DNA of 64,000 nt from Paramacrobiotus metropolitanus (lineage: Eukaryota > Tardigrada > Eutardigrada > Parachela > Macrobiotidae). Both the position numbers and the translations under genes were made by a program. Shown here one piece after another: positions 13,401-24,623 of this stretch (the first letter of the stretch is position 1; every line of letters begins with the position of its first letter). The notes below the pieces were generated by a model that made no database searches, was not told the DNA's origin, and saw nothing but the letters and a program-made list of their open reading frames with translations. The stretch lies in the NCBI RefSeq assembly GCF_019649055.1, contig NW_026570272.1, positions 372,001 to 436,000 of the forward strand. Reading direction: 5' to 3'.

Positions 13401-13768
13401 TCCCAGATTTTTCCAGACTTTTCGTAAATTTTGCCCAGATTTTTTTTCATTTTTTCTAAATTTTTTCTTAGAATTCTTGGGTTTCTTAGATTTCTTATAC
13501 ATCCGGCATTCAATCGTTGCTGTGTAGGTTGAACGACACGCGGCCGTGTCAGCCGCGTGCCCTCGTGCACCAGCCGGCACTGTCCCGTTTAGCCGCGCAC
13601 GCCTTCCGCTACTCGTATCCCGGCGAAGTGCCCTCCAGCGGCCGCAGCCAGGGACGCGCGCTGCCGCGGGCGCACAGCATCACCTTCCAGACGGAGGGCA
13701 CCTGGAATATCGCCGTGCCGCAGTCCCGCCGCACCATATGTATGCTGCCGGGGTTGCCGTCCTTCTAG
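10489..13768 (+). CDS. F-box protein, family copy 2 (3 exons)
   Basis: Exons 10489-11441, 12363-13007 and 13528-13768 give 612 aa; phases match exactly. The N-terminal half has two conserved blocks (EAVLVEQLPGKFTLGYACDV...WVPADTVWAHF and VFQPGVVLF...RRFVHPVHLR), then a basic linker. The F-box is split by intron 1: LPYELQEDILMEIEDIHSVV ends exon 1, and VCRGWHEAL opens exon 2. The rest of exon 2 is Leu-rich (LVNLLDN, VSLTLIGDINPATELTVVHF), the probable substrate-binding part of an SCF ligase adaptor. Exon 3 gives an LNDT-starting tail shared with the copy at 16211. The 921-bp intron 1 carries a 610-bp transposon. Intron 2 is pyrimidine-rich with a degenerate MITE piece. I place the start at MADDTQSP because it aligns with the paralogue. 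Confidence 0.82.
11521..12130. mobile_element. 610-bp foldback DNA transposon (MULE-like)
   Basis: Each end carries three copies of CTATAGGCACCCCCTTTC-type sub-repeats, direct on the left (11529-11610) and inverted on the right (12050-12121). Together they form imperfect inverted repeats of about 110 bp. A 9-bp direct repeat, TTTTATATA, abuts both ends (11512-11520 and 12131-12139). Long inverted termini plus a 9-bp duplication fit a Mutator-like non-autonomous element. The centre codes for nothing. It sits in intron 1 of the second F-box gene. Confidence 0.72.
13218..13352 (+). mobile_element. Diverged left end of the TTAA foldback element
   Basis: It starts right after TTAA (13214-13217) and aligns with the left arm of the 48516 element. 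Shared blocks are GGCCCGGTAC versus GGGCCGGTAC, TTTCGCGCACTCC, TGTCATTCTA and GATTTGTGTACA. It is older and more diverged than the 5490 copy. It lies inside intron 2 of the second F-box gene. Confidence 0.6.
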
Positions 13769-14266
13769 GGCGTGTACGAGTACAGAATACCGGACATGTC
13801 CCATTATTCGCCTTACCGGATGTGTCGACTATTTATATGTATGCTTGCAGGAAAGTGACAGCTCGCCAAAGCATTTATTTATTTTATTTCCGCTACAGTA
13901 TTTATTGATAAACCAAAGCAGATTACACTACCAAAGCAAATTTGTTTATTTTAACTGTTAATGTAATCAGTACGTACGTGCATAATTAACTGGTTCTGTT
14001 TGTTTTACGCAGAGCGGATACAGTTTATTCAAGCCCTCAAGAAGTGTTTATTTATTACAAACTGTATGTATAATTTTTCTGTATAAATAAACAGAGATCA
14101 CATTCTATCAAGAAAGTGCACAATGCATGTGTCGCATAAATAAAACCGCTGATAAATAAAAATAAAGATTATTGTTTGTATTAATTAATATAAAGATTAT
14201 TATTTTTATTAGCGTTATTCCGCAAGAAAACGAATCTTCCATTATGTAGTCCAGTAAGGCAAGTAA

Positions 14267-14631
14267 TTAGCTGGGAATGGTCAGTTCGTCACCGGGATAG
14301 ATGCGGTCGGGATTGGTGAGCCCGTTGATCCGGGCGATATCCCGCCAGTCTTTGCCGAATTTCTTGGCGATCTTGAAGAGCGTGTCCTTCTCCTCGACGG
14401 TGTATTTAGTGGCCTGCGTCTGTCCCGATGATCCCGCACCGGAAGTCCCGTGGCGGTGCCGGCAGGCGCAGTAGCAGCTCTATAGAAAACATAAGAAGAC
14501 ATAAGAAAGCATAAGAAAACCTAAGAAAAAATGAGAAAAGCTTTATATATCGATTAAGCCGGCTTTGCGCGTTAACTGACCATGATGAGACTGCTGATGA
14601 GCATTACGCACAAGAGCGCTTTGGTCTCCAT
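14267..14631 (-). CDS. Small secreted LysM protein
   Basis: Two exons: 14631-14581 and 14479-14267, 87 aa. Exon 1 encodes a signal peptide (METKALLCVMLISSLIM). The donor is GTCAGT, the 101-bp intron ends in CTATAG, and the junction is phase 0. Exon 2 gives a Cys/His-rich stretch (SCYCACRHRHG), a Gly/Ser linker and one LysM domain (KYTVEEKDTLFKIAKKFGKD, then WRDIARINGL and a GDELTIP end). LysM binds N-acetylglucosamine polymers (chitin, peptidoglycan). The domain closely resembles the C-terminal LysM of the astacin at 20547-22373, so I infer duplication of that exon with gain of its own signal exon. The alternative is an orphan exon fragment with a chance signal peptide. Confidence 0.6.
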
Positions 14632-16210
14632 CCAGCCGGAAAGAAAGACTGCCGGGAAATTGGTTTATCTGAGGATTAGCGACGCCGGTTGTCAATGGAA
14701 TGCGCTGGACGCAAGCGGCTTAATTGAATCGCCGTGCTCGAGTGCCGGTTTTCTTTTATATACTTCAATAAGCGATTACAGCGCGTGCGCAGTACCTGCG
14801 CAGTCCGGAATTGTCGTCAATTTCCGCGGCATTACCGGACTCGTTAGGCGGAGTGATAAGCGCGTATATACAGATATTGCGCCATCTTGATTGATGGCAA
14901 TCTCCGTGCCGTTGTTGACCGGCTTCCGCTTCGCTTAATTTCCAGTTATATATACGGTGCCGGCAATTAACTTCCGGTTCGCGGTAGAAAAGGCTAAAAA
15001 CGGCCGGTGTGAGTCAGCCGGGAATCTGCCGCTTAATCAAGCGCGTGCAACTGCGCTAGACAGCGGCCAAATTAATACGCGCACTATTTCACGCTCGATT
15101 TACGCCGCATTTTTCTATGTGGCGCTGTATGGCTCCAGCCAACGCATTTACAACCTAGAACGTTTTTTTTAAATTTATTATTAATTTTGCTTATACAAGT
15201 AGTGCAGAAAAAATAATTTCTTTATAACAAAAATGAAAAAGGAATTTTTTAAAAAATTGCAAGATAAGTTGAAGTTGCGCCGCCGCACCGGGCGGGTGCA
15301 ATTGCGGTATGCGCCGAAAGTCCGTGAATTTCGTTCATTTAAGGCTTTTTGCTTGGAGATTTTCGTGATACGTAAATTATGTTAGGCAGGAAAATGATTT
15401 CCGCGGGAATATAAGTTGTTATAAGGGAAAACTGTCCTGTGCGTTAGGCGATATGCGTATTGAAGCAACCGTCAAAAAAATCAAGCGGTTGTTAATCAAG
15501 CGGTTATAATTCGGCCCGATTAACTGTGGCGCGTCCTTCACGCGTGAGGGCGCACATGCCAGTGCTGCTAGGTCTTCCTCTAGCCTATAGGGTCCCCTGC
15601 CGCGCCCCCGCCTCATTAGCCGACCTGTCACCACCGCTTTCCACTGTCTTCCATCAACTGCGCTCTTCAGCGGCCGCTCCGCACAGAAAAACACTGTACA
15701 GACCATTGTGCGGCCGGCGCAGTTAATGACGCCCGCTGACCTTTGCAGCTGCACAGCCGCATTGTTGCCGGCACGAAGTCAGCTGGAATCGGCTGGATGT
15801 AATGCGCTTAGCGGCCGCCGCACGCGCCTATACACTGGGATTACGACGCTCCATTAACCGGCACACAATCGCAGTGACGGATTGCCGGCGCAGTGGATTG
15901 AACGAGAGCGGCGGTTAATGCCGGTAAACAGCTAACGCTGTTAGCGGCACTTTAGCCGCAGCGTCTAATCCGCTGCCGACGTATTATCTATCGATCTATC
16001 CGCGGATTGCGCACATTCCCATCCGCCGCCGTTCACTTCCGCGGGGCATGTAGCTGCTGCTGCGCGCTGCGCTCTTCCCAGCCGACCTTCATAATCTCGC
16101 ATTAATCCCGGCTGACTTTTACCGCGGTAACCTTTTCCCGGGAATTAATTTTCCATTTCTCCGCCGTGGCACTTTCCACGTTCCTCCCGAGGTCATCTCG
16201 CTGTCCGACC
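14632..16210. other. Intergenic, no confident gene
   Basis: GC-moderate spacer rich in CCGC/GCGG motifs, with no supported exon. It contains one copy of a dispersed repeat (15296-15425). Open frames at 15419-15754 show no domain or paralogue. Confidence 0.5.
15296..15425 (-). repeat. Dispersed repeat family, copy a (minus)
   Basis: Similar to the pieces at 36719-36842 (minus), 38282-38545 and 42052-42310 (plus). Shared landmarks include TTTCGTGA and AGGAAAATGA..CGCGGGAATA. It is non-coding and probably the relic of a transposon; I did not find its ends. Confidence 0.55.
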
Positions 16211-19200
16211 ATGTCGGCGGAGAACCACAACCTCCTGACGGCTAGTAGCCGGCGCGAACGCATCGACCGCTGGTTCAGCTCCCCCTGGAAATCCCTCATC
16301 CTCCTGCGCTCCCGCAGCAAGGAGATCAGCGACGCCGACCTCCATTCCCCCACGCCGGCACCCGACACCGTCCTCCCACGCCAGATCTTCGGCCCGAACC
16401 GTGACCCCGTCCTGGTGGAGGACGTCGAGGGGGGCCGGTACACCCTGGGCTACCTCTGCGACATCGACGTGCCCAGCCACCGCATCCTGGTGGACCGGAA
16501 GTGCCCGCACACCCCGCCGGAGTGGATCCCGGCCGACCGGGTGTGGGCGCACTGCGCCGTCCCGCGGGACACCATCACGCCGGACACGGCGCTGCTGGCC
16601 GCCGTCCGCGCCGACTCCGGCGCGCCCTACGTGTTCCAGCCGGCGCGGGTGTTGTTCGTCGGGAGTTTACTCTACGTCCAGACGCTGCACGACCACCTCC
16701 GCCGCTTCGTCCATCCGCAGCAGGTCCGCCTGCTGGCTCCCACCGACGCCGGCGTCCCCGGCATCGCCGACCCGGTGCGCGTCATGCAGTCGATTAAATC
16801 GGCGCGCTGGCGGTATAAAAAACGCGCCGTGCATCTGGATCCGTGGCAGGACGCGGAGAAGATCAATATGGAGAAGCTGCTGGACGCGCTGATGGGATAC
16901 AAGAACACCCACGGGGAGCGGTCGGTGGTGCGGATCCGCGTGGAGCGCGAGCGGGTGCATTTTTTCTACCGGGAATACACGGAGCATTCGCTGTCGGAGT
17001 CGGAGCTGCGCGAGCTGGTGCAGGTGGCGCTGCGCGGCGGGGTTCACGGCTCACCGGAAGCGCTGCGCAGTCGGCCGCCGCGGGTCCTGCACAGCCGCAG
17101 CAACTCCGGCGAGGACGGCGCCGGGCTGGCCGCGCTGCCGGCCGCCATGCAGCGCCGCGTCCTGGCGCACGTCGAGGATATCCACAGCGTCGTCAGCGCC
17201 ATGCGGTACGTGTATATATGCGGTAAACAAGTAATTAATCATTTCCCCGTATAAGCATCACGTTGACTTCCGGGCAGAGGGGATTATGTTGCGACAACAC
17301 GGTATTTATAGGGATTCAATTAATCACGCGCAACACTCATTAATTTCACCCGGCATAAATTGCTGATTAGTGATTAAACAACCGCTACTGCAGGATTTAC
17401 AGGATTTACAGATACTGGTCTGATTATAAATAAAATATTTTAATTTAATTAGCAGACAGCGGAGTAGCGATATCTGCCGGCATAAACGGCAGTAAAACAT
17501 AATTATTAAGGGTATATTTGCGATATACATCCACGAATCACGATTGTCTGGAATAACCGGTTAACTATCGGACAGATACTTTCTGTATATAAACACGATT
17601 TATTTTTAACGGTACTTAAAATGAATATTTAAATTATTTATGTTGACGCGATCCACCGGGATATCCTCGATCGTATCCGTAATCTGAAAATAATCAAATA
17701 AATATTTAATCGATTCGTCATTTTATATGGAGCAAGCCGCTTAATTAAGAAATAATTTATAAAAAAAAACGGCTTTAACTCGATTTACTGGAGTAGTCAC
17801 TTACTGTACTAATGACTAATAATTGAAATAATAATAATGCATTATTATTATTTATAAGGCTTATAGTAACTTTCTGATTGCAGCACCAACTTAATAAAAA
17901 AATATTTTAAGGAATATTAAATATTTTGACGAATTTTTTTTGATCATTATTATTAATTTAATAATTTTATTCAGTGTACTATACATACAATCTGCGATGT
18001 GGCTGATGCCGAATAAACCACTATAATGACTCTTTAATTACTGATTACTTAAACAAATATTTGCCGGTTTTATATTAATTAAATTTCCGCGACCACCTAT
18101 TTAATTAAAGTAATGGTACAACCATACTTAAACGGTTTGTATTTAACCGATTGCCCGGTGTAACCACTTGATTACTGTAATTAATCACTAAACTCAAATG
18201 CGTACGCACAGCAGTTAAACGCTTTTCTAATATTATTATCATCTCAATTCTCAATGTACGGAGAGTGTATCACGCGATGATGGTACGAGTATTACGTAAG
18301 AATATTTGTGTATAATTATATAAACTCAGCACGTTTATATTTGTGTACATGCATTATATAGATAAGTAAACGGCATGCAATCGTCGAATGCGGTATGTGC
18401 GCGTTCCGTGCCTGGTTGATTTAATTGAATTAGGGAACGCGAGACGACATGGTAAACATATATCTGCGCAGGGTCTGCCGGCTGTGGCGGGACTGCCTGC
18501 AGGAGCACTGGCCGTCGCCGCACATCGCCGTGGACGTCAGCCGTGCCACCAGCGTGCCGAGCCACAGCCGCAAGCAGGAGCAGAAGGACGGCCTGCACCA
18601 GCTGGTCACCATCCTCGACCACGCGGTCACCCCCCACACCGTGACCTTTACCCTCTTAGGCAACCTGAACCCGGCCCTGGAGGTGGCGGTGCAGCAGTGT
18701 CTGCGCTGCAAGAACATCCGCCTGCCGCTGCTCGTCCTCAAGCAGTGCACCTGGTGGCGCCCCCTGGCCCCCGACCCCCACCGCCCCGCCCTCCACTTCG
18801 CCGGGCTGCAGCCGCTGATGGCCGTCAGTCAGCGCCTGGCCTTCCGCCGCGTCACCGTCCCCGGCGTCTTCGGCCCCATTGCCGATTTGTGGTGCTCGCC
18901 GGCCAAGGTGCGGACGGACGTCGACGTGTGTTTGCAGCGGGCGCTGCTGCACTGCCAGACCGCCGAGGAGGAGCGGGTGCGGTGTTTCCTGGCGGCGCTG
19001 AACGAGAGCTGTCCGGACGTGGCGCCGGCCGACCGCGACCACGTCACCGCCGCAGTCAATAACGTCTTGGCGCCGTTCTCCGCGCATCCGCTACGGAACC
19101 GCCTCCTCATTATGCTGAAACTGTAAGTGCCTCAAAATATATTTTTTTATTATTTATTTAAATGTTTTTCTTATGGTTTCTCAATTTTTTTAAAATTATT

Positions 19201-19896
19201 TTTAGATATTTCCCAGTATATATTTGTTTTATTTTATATATATTTTCTCAATATATATACATTTTTATATATATGTATGTTTTGTTTTATATTATTTTAT
19301 TTTTTATAATTTTTTGAATTAATATTTTTTTATTTTGTACGTATTTGTATATGTTTTTGGAGAATTTGCGATGCGTTTTGATGGCGCGGGCACGTGCTAT
19401 TAGCGCCTCGTAAAGCGATCGCATTACGCGTGACCTTTGGCGGTTTTACGAGCCGGCGATTGGCAGTGCGTGTGACCGAGTGCGGAGTAATTGAATTTCT
19501 CTAATATAATAAATTGCGTGCTGCCACGTCCGCGGCGCATCGATCGCCGGCTGCTCACTTGTCTCCCTGCCGGCGCCATGAAAGGCTTATTTTGATGATT
19601 CCATTATCTCGCAATTGAATGGCCGTATTTTTAGACTGAATGACACGGATACCGCGCCGGCATCCGCGGCATCCGCTGGCGCTGCGGGAGGCCAGCCGTC
19701 CGGCTTGTCCAAACTGGCGATCCTCGCCTTCAAATACTCCTTCCCCAACGAAGTGACGCCCCGCTCGCAGAGCCCCATCCGCGCCTCACCCAAGCCCCGC
19801 CTCCTCGGCCACGACAATGAGGGGGACTTTTCCCGGCTGGCGCCCGACCCGCGCGCCATCCAGACGCGCCTCCCCAAATTCCAGATTTTCATGTGA
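16211..19896 (+). CDS. F-box protein, family copy 3 (3 exons)
   Basis: Exons 16211-17205, 18472-19122 and 19635-19896 give 635 aa. This is the closest relative of the gene at 10489, with identical intron positions and phases. The N-terminal motif SRRERIDRWFSSPWKSLILL matches SRRERWINKPWKSLTLL there. Conserved blocks follow: DPVLVEDVEGGRYTLGYLCD, WIPADRVWAH and LRRFVHPQQVRLL. The F-box is split: LPAAMQRRVLAHVEDIHSVV is in exon 1 and RVCRLWRDCL crosses into exon 2. The Leu-rich half has TFTLLGNLNPALEVAVQQCL and CKNIRLPLLVLK. Exon 3 (LNDTDTAPAS...LAILAFKYSFPNEV) parallels LNDTRPC...LAAHAFRYSYPGEV of copy 2. It is an SCF adaptor by family; the substrate is unknown. I start at MSAENH because it aligns with the paralogue; an in-frame ATG lies at 16166. 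Confidence 0.82.
17206..18471. other. Intron 1 of F-box copy 3
   Basis: A 1266-bp intron with donor GTACGT and acceptor GCGCAG. It is AT-rich with many TTAATTAA-like runs. I see no gene or transposon ends in it. Confidence 0.6.
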
Positions 19897-20546
19897 AATG
19901 AAACACCGCCACCGGAAATCATAGGAATTAAATGGTTTTACAAGGAATCGATACGTATTTTTGCTTTCACGAATTTCTAATTAATTGTATAACTGTTCAA
20001 AGTATTAACACATAAAGGTTTTTGATATCAGTAATAATTCGTTTTATTCTTATATACATAACTGATAATGCTGAATTGATTTTATATTACTGTTTTTCAT
20101 GCCAGATTTATTTGTGTACAGTTAATACTTAATACAATTTCATGTATTTGCCGCACCAGTGTTAAATGATTTGTAGAATTTATTGTGCATTTGTCTGTGC
20201 AAAAATCAGTACTTCGAAATACTGTACATGTTCTTACCGAACTAAAACAACAAATAATTTGTACAATTTATTGTATATAAAAATTAACACATGTATTTTT
20301 CAAATCAAAGTATTAGATTAATGCTGTTTTTTTTGTATTTCTAATTCTCGAACAAAAGAAGCAAAATAATTAGTGAACTTCAATTTGCACACAATCGAAG
20401 GATAAGTATACAAAAATATAAAAATAACTACAGTCTACATGTATTCCCTGTACCACAGAATTAAATAATTTGTAAAAACCAACAAGCTAGCGTATCGTAT
20501 CACAGAGTAAAATCATAACTGAGAAGCGGCGTCCCCTTCCGGCGGC
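19897..20546. other. Intergenic, AT-rich
   Basis: Convergent spacer between the F-box gene and the astacin. It has short imperfect direct repeats around TAAATAATTTGTA. No gene seen. Confidence 0.5.
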
Positions 20547-22373
20547 TTATTTAATAAGCAAGACCTGTCCTTCATGGAGATAATCCGGATCCGTAATACC
20601 ATTATCCCTGGCGATCTGCCGCCAGGTTTTGCCGAATTTGGCGGCGATTTTTGTGAGGGTGTCGCCGGACTGCACCGTGTAGCGGGTACCGCTACCTTTG
20701 CCGCCGCTGGGGGCCGGCGTTGGGGCGGGCGCCGGTGCGGGTGCGGGAGACGGCGAGGGCGACGGCGCGGCCTGGCATTTATATAGCCGGTTGATCTTCT
20801 GCACGTCGACTGGGCTGAGGCCGTGGCGTTGGCCCAGCGTCTTCCCGTGGAATTTGGCTTTGGGCCGGATGGTGTCGAGCTGGCCCGCCTTGCGGGAGAA
20901 GGCGTCCTTGTGGTAGTGCATCACCGAGCCGAAGTCGTACGGCGTGCCCTGCGCGTCCGAGTCCGACTGCTTCCGGAACTGGTCGTCCTTACCTAAAGGT
21001 CATGCCGTTATTAATTAACGCCGGCAACTTGTTTCTAGATTATTATGAAGTAACTGCTTAAATTATTATAATAAATTTTTATTAATAAATATATTTTATT
21101 ACATGTTATTAATATACAATTAATTATTTTTAAATATATATAATTATATATACATAATATATACATATTTGTTATTATATATGCATATAATATACGTGTA
21201 TATAATATAATAATTAGTAATATTTGTTAAAAGTTTAATTGTATTTTATGCATTAATAAAATGAATTGTACCGGGTTGGATGTTCTGCCAGAGGATGTCC
21301 ACGTAGTCATCGCGGTCTTTCCTGGATTGCTCGTGTAAAAAGCCGACGGTGTGCATCAGTTCGTGCTGGATTGTGCCGTGTCCTAAGCAGCCGTCTGCAA
21401 TTATACATACGTACAGAAAAAAATCAGCGCGCGGTAAATCATACGTTCGGCGAGGAGTTTAATTAAAAGCCGCCTACTTCTCTGCAGATTGACCAGCTGC
21501 TGGTTGCGCAGGCCGGTGCCGCGGTTGTGGTAGCGCAGCTGGCTGTGCGTCTGCCGGCCCCAGAAAGCGAAACACCTGGGAAAAAATTGGACCAATCAGA
21601 ACAGGAGAAATTAAACACTGGATTCGGCTTTTTCGTCAGCGAATTACCCTAGAAAGTGTAACTGAAAAGAAACTGGTCGACCGGTTTTCGAGAAAAAAAT
21701 CGGGTAATTAAAAGTAATTGATAAGTAATTAATTGCTGAAATTATTGTAGCCATTATTGAGTGAATAAATAAGCGATACGTTGACGTACCCGGATCGCAT
21801 GTGGTCGATGTAGATGGAGTACTCGTCGCCGGCCTGTTTGGGCCGGAAGCGGATGCAGGTCTTCTGCTGGAAGTCGTGAATGGCGTTGAGGATTGTCTGC
21901 TTGTCCTTCGCCGCTGCAACAACGTTAATGAACAGTATTAATCAGCGGTACATTGCAAGAACGCTTACAAACACGAGGAATGGCTACTCACAGTAGACGT
22001 TGGATATTTCGTAGGGAATCGTCCGGTCCGGCCACAAGTTCTCGCCCTTGGTTACGCCGCTGTACAGTGCGCCTTCCTGTTTCGACGGAAAATTGATTAA
22101 GCAAGTTGTTAATTGATACGGCGTGAAATGCTCACCGTTGGCTGGTAGCCGGCAATGTCGCCTTCGAACAGCGAGAACTGGTCTGCAAAAAAAGAGCCGG
22201 TCAGGTCGGAAAAGGTCACACCGGCAACGAACCCACTGACCTTCGTCCGCGCCCGCGTCCACCTCGTTTCCGGTGCTGTGCGTGTCAGCGTGGGCCAGCG
22301 CCAGCGGTAGATTGAGGCGCAGCAGCAGCAGACTGCTCACCAACGACACAACACTATAAAAACTGTGCATCAT
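20547..22373 (-). CDS. Astacin metalloprotease with C-terminal LysM domain
   Basis: Seven exons: 22373-22241, 22182-22136, 22076-21992, 21913-21790, 21575-21478, 21394-21272 and 20992-20547. All phases agree; 351 aa. Order: signal peptide ([20 protein letters not shown]), short pro-region ([16 protein letters not shown]), then the catalytic domain starting [10 protein letters not shown]. The zinc site is [12 protein letters not shown] in exon 6 and the Met-turn is SVMHYH in exon 7. The zinc-binding His residues, catalytic Glu and Met-turn Tyr are all present. After the domain ends ([12 protein letters not shown]) comes a linker of repeated Pro-Ala and Pro-Ser, then LysM ([20 protein letters not shown]...GQVLLIK). 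Astacins are secreted zinc endopeptidases. LysM binds N-acetylglucosamine polymers and could anchor the enzyme on chitin or bacterial walls (inference). There is no CUB or EGF domain, the usual astacin partners. Confidence 0.9.
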
Positions 22374-23026
22374 TCAGCAATCAGCAGTAAAAAAAGTAAG
22401 TAATAAGCAGACGACCGGTGAGTTGAATAATCCTAATTCTAGTACAACTGCAAATTACACTGGCACTTTGGACAGCGCAGCTGACTGGATCAATTTCTAT
22501 ACCGTATATTAATTAAGAGACTCCTTATATTATACTGTACAACATGTACAGCCAGCTTCGATCCGGAACTGACCGATTCCCGCTAAGGGAGCTGTCGATG
22601 CGCTGATAACAGGGAAATCGCGTCATGTTGTCGTTTTTGTATGGCCATGCCGGCTGTTGTGCGTGTCGCGGCTAGATGCCTATCCATCGCGATAACGGCG
22701 TTGCCGGCAATGACCAGCCGGCGTCGGAGGAAATTTCCGGCTGCGTCCACATGGCGTCGGCGCTTTACGGACACTGTACACCGGCAACATCTGATCTAAG
22801 ACCGGCGTGGTGATTAAGCACCTATCTCGCCGATGATCTACACACTCTGCGCGTCATTTGGACGTGTTCGGCAGCTTTTCTATAAATTAACCAAAAGCTG
22901 CACGTAGAGCGCCACCAGTGGGTACGCGCGTTAATAAAAATTCGGCTTGTATTTACTCGCTATACGTGCATAAATATTAGCCTTATATATACAATCATAT
23001 ATACGACTGTTATAAAATTATCGACA
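22374..23026. other. Divergent promoter region
   Basis: It separates the divergently transcribed astacin and Cys-rich genes. No supported exon. Palindrome-rich GCCGGC-type motifs occur at 22.6-22.8 kb. Confidence 0.5.
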
Positions 23027-23833
23027 ATGATTTGGCTGATCCGCAGCGCTGTCCTCCTCGTCCTGTCCGTCACCGCTCATGCCAACGGCAAAGGTAAAAC
23101 CAACAAGCCGGTGTATTTGGATTTAAGCGTGCCGTATTATTTCCTGAGCAGCGGCGCGCAGCCGACACCACCGCCGCCGGCGCCGACAACGCAGCGGCCG
23201 CTTAACCGCATTTCGACCAGTCTCCCTCCGACCACCATTGCGCCGGTGAATATCCCCGACGGCGAGCGCGAACCGGCGGAGGAGACGCCGACGTACCAGT
23301 GCTTCTACCAGCGCGATTTAACCGCCTACTGCCAGAAGATGGAGCGGTGCCGCGGCGTCCAACGCAGCCAGTTGCCGCTGCCGGGGAATCGTACCTACAC
23401 CGGCTACGCCTGTCCCGCCGCGCCCCTCACCCGCCTCAAGTACCACGTCAAGAGCGGTACGTCCGGGAATGTTCTTCTCTTAACCGGAAGTTGAAAAGGT
23501 TTCTCTTAGGCATCGCGTCGCGCGGTTTCGCCGGGCTCTTGTCGAAACCGGCCGCCGGCTCCGCGGAGCTGTTGTTCGTCTGCCACTTCTTCGCGCATTC
23601 TACGCCGGGGGAGCAGTCCTTCAGCTGCGCCCCGCCCATCGACTGCCGCACCCCGGGACTGCACGGGACGTCCTGCTCCGCCGGCGCGCCGTGGTTCGGC
23701 GTGTGGACCGGTGATTTGCAATTAGGTACGCAAAACAATTTCGGAGAATACTTCGTATAGGTACTTCGAGTTAATCATGTGCTTTGTAGGTTTGTGGGGC
23801 GTGGTCACCAGTGAGGCCCTGGAGAACGCGTAA
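23027..23833 (+). CDS. Secreted cysteine-rich protein of unknown function
   Basis: Exons 23027-23456, 23510-23725 and 23790-23833 give 229 aa. It opens with a signal peptide (MIWLIRSAVLLVLSVTAHA), then a Pro/Thr-rich stretch (residues ~45-75). A Cys-rich domain follows with CFYQRDLTAYCQKMERC, YTGYACPAAPLTRLKYHVKS, LLFVCHFF, SFSCAPPIDC and WTGDLQLGLWG. Introns are tiny (53 and 64 bp). The third exon encodes only GLWGVVTSEALENA; I trust it because the pseudogene at 56294-57133 has the same exon (LWGMVSTEAFA) after the same splice phase. I do not recognise the family. The secreted Cys-rich layout suits a matrix or defence protein, but no function is assigned. Confidence 0.8.
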
Positions 23834-24623
23834 ACGTGCGCCGAATCCGCGTTTCGGTTCCGGTCGGTCGCATCACCGGGGAATTTTGTACGCCAGCGGG
23901 CAGTCATTTTCTAAGTGGCGTCTGTGGCAGACTACCAACTGTGATCTAACATTTAATTACACTTAAATGTCGCCAGCCTGTACAGTGCTTAAGGCTTCTG
24001 TATTTTTGCCTTTAAATCGCTTTGCGGATGTGATATTTCATCGCCGGTATTTCAGCTTACAACGAAGCTGAAATACAACGACAATAAAATTATTGAATTA
24101 GATACAACAAAATTATTAAATCTGGTTATGTGCACAGCATGCATATGGGTGATTCTTTAATTTTATTGTCATAGTTAAAGGTCACCACTAGTATTATCTA
24201 CACAGCCGGTCATCGTTTGATCAACTGAGCATGAGACTTAATTCAGATCATAAATTCAGATCATAAACACAGCAGCGATTCAAGTTTGTACGTTATAATT
24301 ATTATTTTACCGGAATATTAGATATAAATACTGTCGGCAATTAAAACCAGATCAGAGCGCTAAATTAGTTGATTCCTGCTATTCCAGCAATGAGAACTTT
24401 GATGCAATAGTTTGAGGAGGCGGATCAGATCACCGGTTTTGAGACTGTTCAGGTTAACGTTGAAAGGTCACTGTTAAATCGCCATTTCATTCTGTATATA
24501 CACTGGGCGCAAGGCGGCGCCACCGACTGCTGGAACCGGCGTGAAATGGGGACGGATGAGCGTATTGCGCATTACCTTAGGTCATCTGCACATAAATAAG
24601 GAATTTTTATAAAAGGATATTTT
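23834..24623. other. Intergenic, no gene seen
   Basis: AT-rich spacer between two convergent genes. No supported exon or transposon ends. Confidence 0.5.
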
